The notes beneath the pieces were generated by a model. That model worked only from the letters and a program-made list of their open reading frames with translations, made no database searches and was not told the DNA's origin. A program made the position numbers and the translations under genes. Positions 56,001 through 59,890 of a stretch of DNA of 59,890 bases are shown here, piece after piece (within the stretch, counting starts at the first letter, position 1; every line of letters starts with the position of its first letter). Source of the stretch: Thermostichus vulcanus str. 'Rupite' (GTDB taxonomy: Bacteria; Cyanobacteriota; Cyanobacteriia; Thermostichales; Thermostichaceae); contig NZ_JAFIRA010000019.1 in NCBI RefSeq assembly GCF_022848905.1, positions 1 through 59,890 on the forward strand. The letters are read 5' to 3'.

Positions 56001-59000
56001 TGTCGGCCGCTCTGCCGTGGCGTAATAAGCGGGTTTCCATTAATTCCACTTCCCCGAAGAGAAGCGAGAGGTTACAGCGGCCCCGAGAAGTTGGGTCAGG
56101 GAGGTTTCCATTAATTCCACTTCCCCGAAGAGAAGCGAGCTATTGGGGGGAATCATCGGATCGGGAAGGTTACCGGTTTCCATTAATTCCACTTCCCCGA
56201 AGAGAAGCGAGTTTTCCTCATTTCAGTAACGAAGTCCTTGCAGAGCTAAGTTTCCATTAATTCCACTTCCCCGAAGAGAAGCGAGAATCTACAAATACGC
56301 TAAGGATCTCTTCCCAGTTGTGGGTTTCCATTAATTCCACTTCCCCGAAGAGAAGCGAGTACCGAGTATCAGAGTCAATACGAAGAGTGGCGAGTGTTTC
56401 CATTAATTCCACTTCCCCGAAGAGAAGCGAGGAGAATCCATTCTCGGTCTCCGTGTTCAGATCGTTGATCAGTTTCCATTAATTCCACTTCCCCGAAGAG
56501 AAGCGAGAAGTAAAAGCCAAAAATACCGGAAGCTTTCTCTTCATCTGTTTCCATTAATTCCACTTCCCCGAAGAGAAGCGAGTGCACAAGGTTTCACTGA
56601 TTTATTCTGCTTATCGCTGTTTCCATTAATTCCACTTCCCCGAAGAGAAGCGAGGAGAGAGTGGACATGTCATGTGCCTTGCGCTCCAGAGTTTCCATTA
56701 ATTCCACTTCCCCGAAGAGAAGCGAGTAATATAGTTTACCCATACTATCAGACTTGATTGCCATCTTGGAGTTTCCATTAATTCCACTTCCCCGAAGAGA
56801 AGCGAGCGCGCTTTTAACGTGTTTAGTCACGGCTGTGGATTTCGTTTCCATTAATTCCACTTCCCCGAAGAGAAGCGAGTCTTTGTGAAATGGAAGTTCT
56901 CGCACAAGTTACAGTGTTTCCATTAATTCCACTTCCCCGAAGAGAAGCGAGCTCAAGAAATTGAGCATATAACACAGGCACGCTTGGTTTCCATTAATTC
57001 CACTTCCCCGAAGAGAAGCGAGCTGGACGCGCTAGACATCGTGGCGCAGGTCAAGGTCGTTTCCATTAATTCCACTTCCCCGAAGAGAAGCGAGCACTTC
57101 TGAGCCTTCGGAGAGACAAAAAAGCCCTCGAAGGTTTCCATTAATTCCACTTCCCCGAAGAGAAGCGAGAGAGACAAAAAAGCCCTCGAAGATTCGATTC
57201 CTGAGTGTTTCCATTAATTCCACTTCCCCGAAGAGAAGCGAGCCGGCCGATCGCGGTTTTGTCGGAGCGTGGGAATCTTTCCAGCGGGAAGTTTCCATTA
57301 ATTCCACTTCCCCGAAGAGAAGCGAGTATTATTCAGAGCTGCTCCCGGACATCCAAACCGGGTTTCCATTAATTCCACTTCCCCGAAGAGAAGCGAGTGA
57401 CTATTCCCTATCCTCCCTGGAAGTTAGGGAATTGTTGTTTCCATTAATTCCACTTCCCCGAAGAGAAGCGAGAGGTACGTGAAGTTTACGCAACCTTGGG
57501 TTGGCCCCCAAGTTTCCATTAATTCCACTTCCCCGAAGAGAAGCGAGTATGTGCGGAGACAGTTGCCTGGGGATAACCCCGGTTTCCATTAATTCCACTT
57601 CCCCGAAGAGAAGCGAGTTTGTGATCTATTAAAGCTATTTGAGAAAGTTTAGTAGAGTTTCCATTAATTCCACTTCCCCGAAGAGAAGCGAGTGAGACAT
57701 GGCGTCAACCGGCTGGCAGAAAGTGCAAAGTCGTTTCCATTAATTCCACTTCCCCGAAGAGAAGCGAGCTGGATTGGTTGATACTTCGCTCTCAAGTTGA
57801 CCCGCAAGTTTCCATTAATTCCACTTCCCCGAAGAGAAGCGAGAGGCGGCTTGTGGTGGCGCATAGAGCGTCCAATCTAGTTTCCATTAATTCCACTTCC
57901 CCGAAGAGAAGCGAGCGGGCGGAGAGTGACCGCACAATCCCTGCCCTTCTAGTTTCCATTAATTCCACTTCCCCGAAGAGAAGCGAGTTGGGTGCTTACT
58001 CTACTGTTGTCGGTTTGCTACAAGGTTTCCATTAATTCCACTTCCCCGAAGAGAAGCGAGTTATGGCTTCCAAAGCCTTGCACATGCTTCATATCGTTTC
58101 CATTAATTCCACTTCCCCGAAGAGAAGCGAGTTTAATAACAAATACCTACTTGTCTCTCAGTTGCCTGAGTTTCCATTAATTCCACTTCCCCGAAGAGAA
58201 GCGAGGCTTCACTTAAGCTTGATACGGGCTTAAGCGAAGTGTTTCCATTAATTCCACTTCCCCGAAGAGAAGCGAGGCGGCCAAGGTTGCCAAAGCGGGG
58301 CTGAATGCCCCGCTGGAGTTTCCATTAATTCCACTTCCCCGAAGAGAAGCGAGATAAACCGTATTTAATATATACCTAATCAAATCCCTTAAAGTGTTTC
58401 CATTAATTCCACTTCCCCGAAGAGAAGCGAGCCAAGTAAACAACCCAACGAGAACCGTAACACGGAACGAGAAGTTTCCATTAATTCCACTTCCCCGAAG
58501 AGAAGCGAGGCTCGAATAAGTATAGGCTAGGCTCCCACACGTGGGAGTTTCCATTAATTCCACTTCCCCGAAGAGAAGCGAGAGACTAGAGAGAAGATTC
58601 TCTCTGAACAAGAGGGCAGGGTTTCCATTAATTCCACTTCCCCGAAGAGAAGCGAGAACAGCTTTTACAAGTAATAATGATTGACTTAGATAGTTTCCAT
58701 TAATTCCACTTCCCCGAAGAGAAGCGAGCACTCTGAACTGGAAGACTCTATCCAGACAGGGAGAAGTTTCCATTAATTCCACTTCCCCGAAGAGAAGCGA
58801 GTTAGGTATTAGTCATAATCCAATGGCAAGGATAAATAGTTTCCATTAATTCCACTTCCCCGAAGAGAAGCGAGCGCGAGGGAAAAGGACTACTACTCCG
58901 AGCTGGAGGAGTTTCCATTAATTCCACTTCCCCGAAGAGAAGCGAGTGGCACACTCTGCGACCGGTGGGGTGAAAACTACAGGTTTCCATTAATTCCACT

Positions 59001-59761
59001 TCCCCGAAGAGAAGCGAGAACCAATATAAGCCTGGATCAGGATCTCCTGGAAGAGGTTTCCATTAATTCCACTTCCCCGAAGAGAAGCGAGTTCTCCCTA
59101 AAAACAGCAAAACTACGCTAGCACAACGTTTCCATTAATTCCACTTCCCCGAAGAGAAGCGAGCAAGCATCTGTACGAACTGGTAGTCCAGACCCAGGGC
59201 CATTTTCCATTAATTCCACTTCCCCGAAGAGAAGCGAGTACCTGGAATCGGGTTGTTACCCGCCAAGTTGGTGCATTTTCCATTAATTCCACTTCCCCGA
59301 AGAGAAGCGAGCTAACTGGACTCCGAGAGCAGAAACGTGATCAATAGGAAGTGGTTTTCCATTAATTCCACTTCCCCGAAGAGAAGCGAGGGAGCAGCCT
59401 GGCTGCCTCCACAACCGGTCCTGGATAGGTTTTCCATTAATTCCACTTCCCCGAAGAGAAGCGAGCGCGACCTAAACGGTTTCGGCCCCGACTCATCAGG
59501 CGGGTTTTCCATTAATTCCACTTCCCCGAAGAGAAGCGAGCGGACTCGTTGTCTACCAGCGTACCGAGATGAAACTTTCCATTAATTCCACTTCCCCGAA
59601 GAGAAGCGAGCAACTACTACCGGTTTCAGCGATTCCGGTAGTAGTTCTTTCCATTAATTCCACTTCCCCGAAGAGAAGCGAGAAACTGTCTTGAGCTCCG
59701 CCGAGCGCAAAGCTAGGATCGCCAGCTTTCCATTAATTCCACTTCCCCGAAGAGAAGCGAG
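50009..59761 (-). CRISPR. CRISPR array, 133 repeats and 132 spacers, no cas genes in the window
   Basis: The 36-bp repeat begins GTTTCCATTAATTCC on the plus strand and ends GAAGAGAAGCGAG, with a short CTTC/GAAG stem inside. I counted 133 copies (50009 to 59726) and saw no internal substitution except at the first base: G in copies 1-36 and 51-125, T in 37-50 and 126-130, C in 131-133. Spacers are 34-48 bp. On the minus strand the repeat ends GGAAAC, like the handle end of many cyanobacterial repeats, so I place transcription from right to left with the leader beyond the window. An ISL3 element interrupts the array two bases after copy 133. Confidence 0.98.
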
Positions 59762-59763
59762 AC

Positions 59764-59890
59764 GGCTCTCCTGGACTTATGGTGATCAAGGATTACTAAG
59801 GCCAGAAAGCTGCTAATAATCTGGCTCTGAAGTTAGTAATGTTGGTAAACCCATACCCTTGTCGCTTGATTACCTTGATCCGGTTGTTGA
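59764..59890 (-). mobile_element. ISL3-family insertion sequence, 3' end only (right copy)
   Basis: Reverse complement of positions 1-126 with one extra base at the edge. The IS end (GGCTCT) starts exactly after AC, two bases into what would be spacer 133, so the element was inserted inside the CRISPR array. The rest of the array and any leader should continue on the far side of the element. Confidence 0.85.
59796..59888 (-). CDS. ISL3-family transposase, C-terminal fragment (cut by window end)
   Basis: The same 30 C-terminal codons as at the left end, read on the minus strand into the window and stopping at 59796-59798. Identity with the left copy over all visible bases points to recent transposition or to a shared assembly path. 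Confidence 0.75.
   Translation of the reverse strand, partial: NNRIKVIKRQGYGFTNITNFRARLLAAFWP

Noticed and set aside
59611-59646. Perfect 12-bp palindrome in one spacer, considered a regulatory site
   Set aside because: It lies between two intact repeats with normal spacer length, so it is simply a captured sequence.
50009-59761. Dozens of open frames across the array with repeated peptides such as LASLRGSGINGN or SLLFGEVELMET
   Set aside because: The 36-bp repeat has no stop in several frames, so it gives false repeat proteins; spacer lengths vary and break the frame.

Overview
The window looks like a chromosomal piece of a unicellular cyanobacterium, probably an early-branching hot-spring 'Synechococcus'/Thermostichus-type lineage (that placement is inference). 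The evidence is psaF-psaJ-psaL, Mini-RNase III, DUF1816 and DUF2808 proteins, a GlcE-like subunit, a PgpH-type 7TM-HD protein, and a very dense GGATCC/GGGATCCC palindrome that recalls HIP1 of other cyanobacteria. Both window ends are the same 126-bp end of an ISL3-family insertion sequence in inverted orientation. The piece is therefore bounded by two copies of one IS and was probably cut there by assembly.

Layout. 0-3.8 kb: small membrane protein, GNAT acetyltransferase, RNase III-like protein, soluble PAS histidine kinase, membrane protein. 4-9.2 kb: sulfate ABC transporter (sbpA, cysA, cysT, cysW) interrupted by a vapBC toxin-antitoxin pair and a decayed DUF5615 gene. 9.2-12.9 kb: a NrtA/CmpA/CynA-type ABC transporter on the minus strand with a ydaO-class cyclic-di-AMP riboswitch in its leader and a TA-flanked MITE just upstream. 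13.5-23 kb: housekeeping genes (mnmG, tsaD, psaF, psaJ, psaL, mrnC, rlmB, ferredoxin, thiD). 23-31.6 kb: a decayed TnpB element, a transketolase-like enzyme, glcE-like and FAD oxidoreductase genes, and a TnpB-only IS200/IS605-type element joining a truncated serine protease to a truncated LuxR regulator. 32-45 kb: Roadblock protein, tRNA-Leu(CAG), tgt, response regulator, fni, a cNMP/AAA/4Fe-4S membrane fusion protein, sugar permease, phosphopantetheinyl transferase, cupredoxin, PgpH and a GT2-GtrA glycosyltransferase. 45.5-49.4 kb: a cobalamin riboswitch leading into a wrecked btuB-like gene, then DUF1636, Uma2, 2Fe-2S and membrane protein genes.

50.0-59.8 kb is one CRISPR array of 133 nearly invariant 36-bp repeats and 132 spacers, with no cas genes in the window. 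The right end is cut by the ISL3 element two bases after a repeat. Read as codons, many spacers form families that encode the same short peptide with synonymous or conservative changes, for example GRKIVPPLG, LPPxxVIE[FY]H, YYSEL and ASKALHxLHI. All members I found lie in the same orientation, with the coding sense on the plus strand. The repeat ends in GGAAAC on the minus strand, so the likely crRNAs would be antisense to the target mRNAs. That fits an RNA-reading (type III-like) system that has repeatedly sampled the same conserved genes in diverging phages. This is the most interesting signal in the window.

Signalling threads connect distant genes: a c-di-AMP riboswitch at 12.7 kb and a probable c-di-AMP phosphodiesterase at 41-44 kb, and a B12 riboswitch upstream of a dead B12 receptor.
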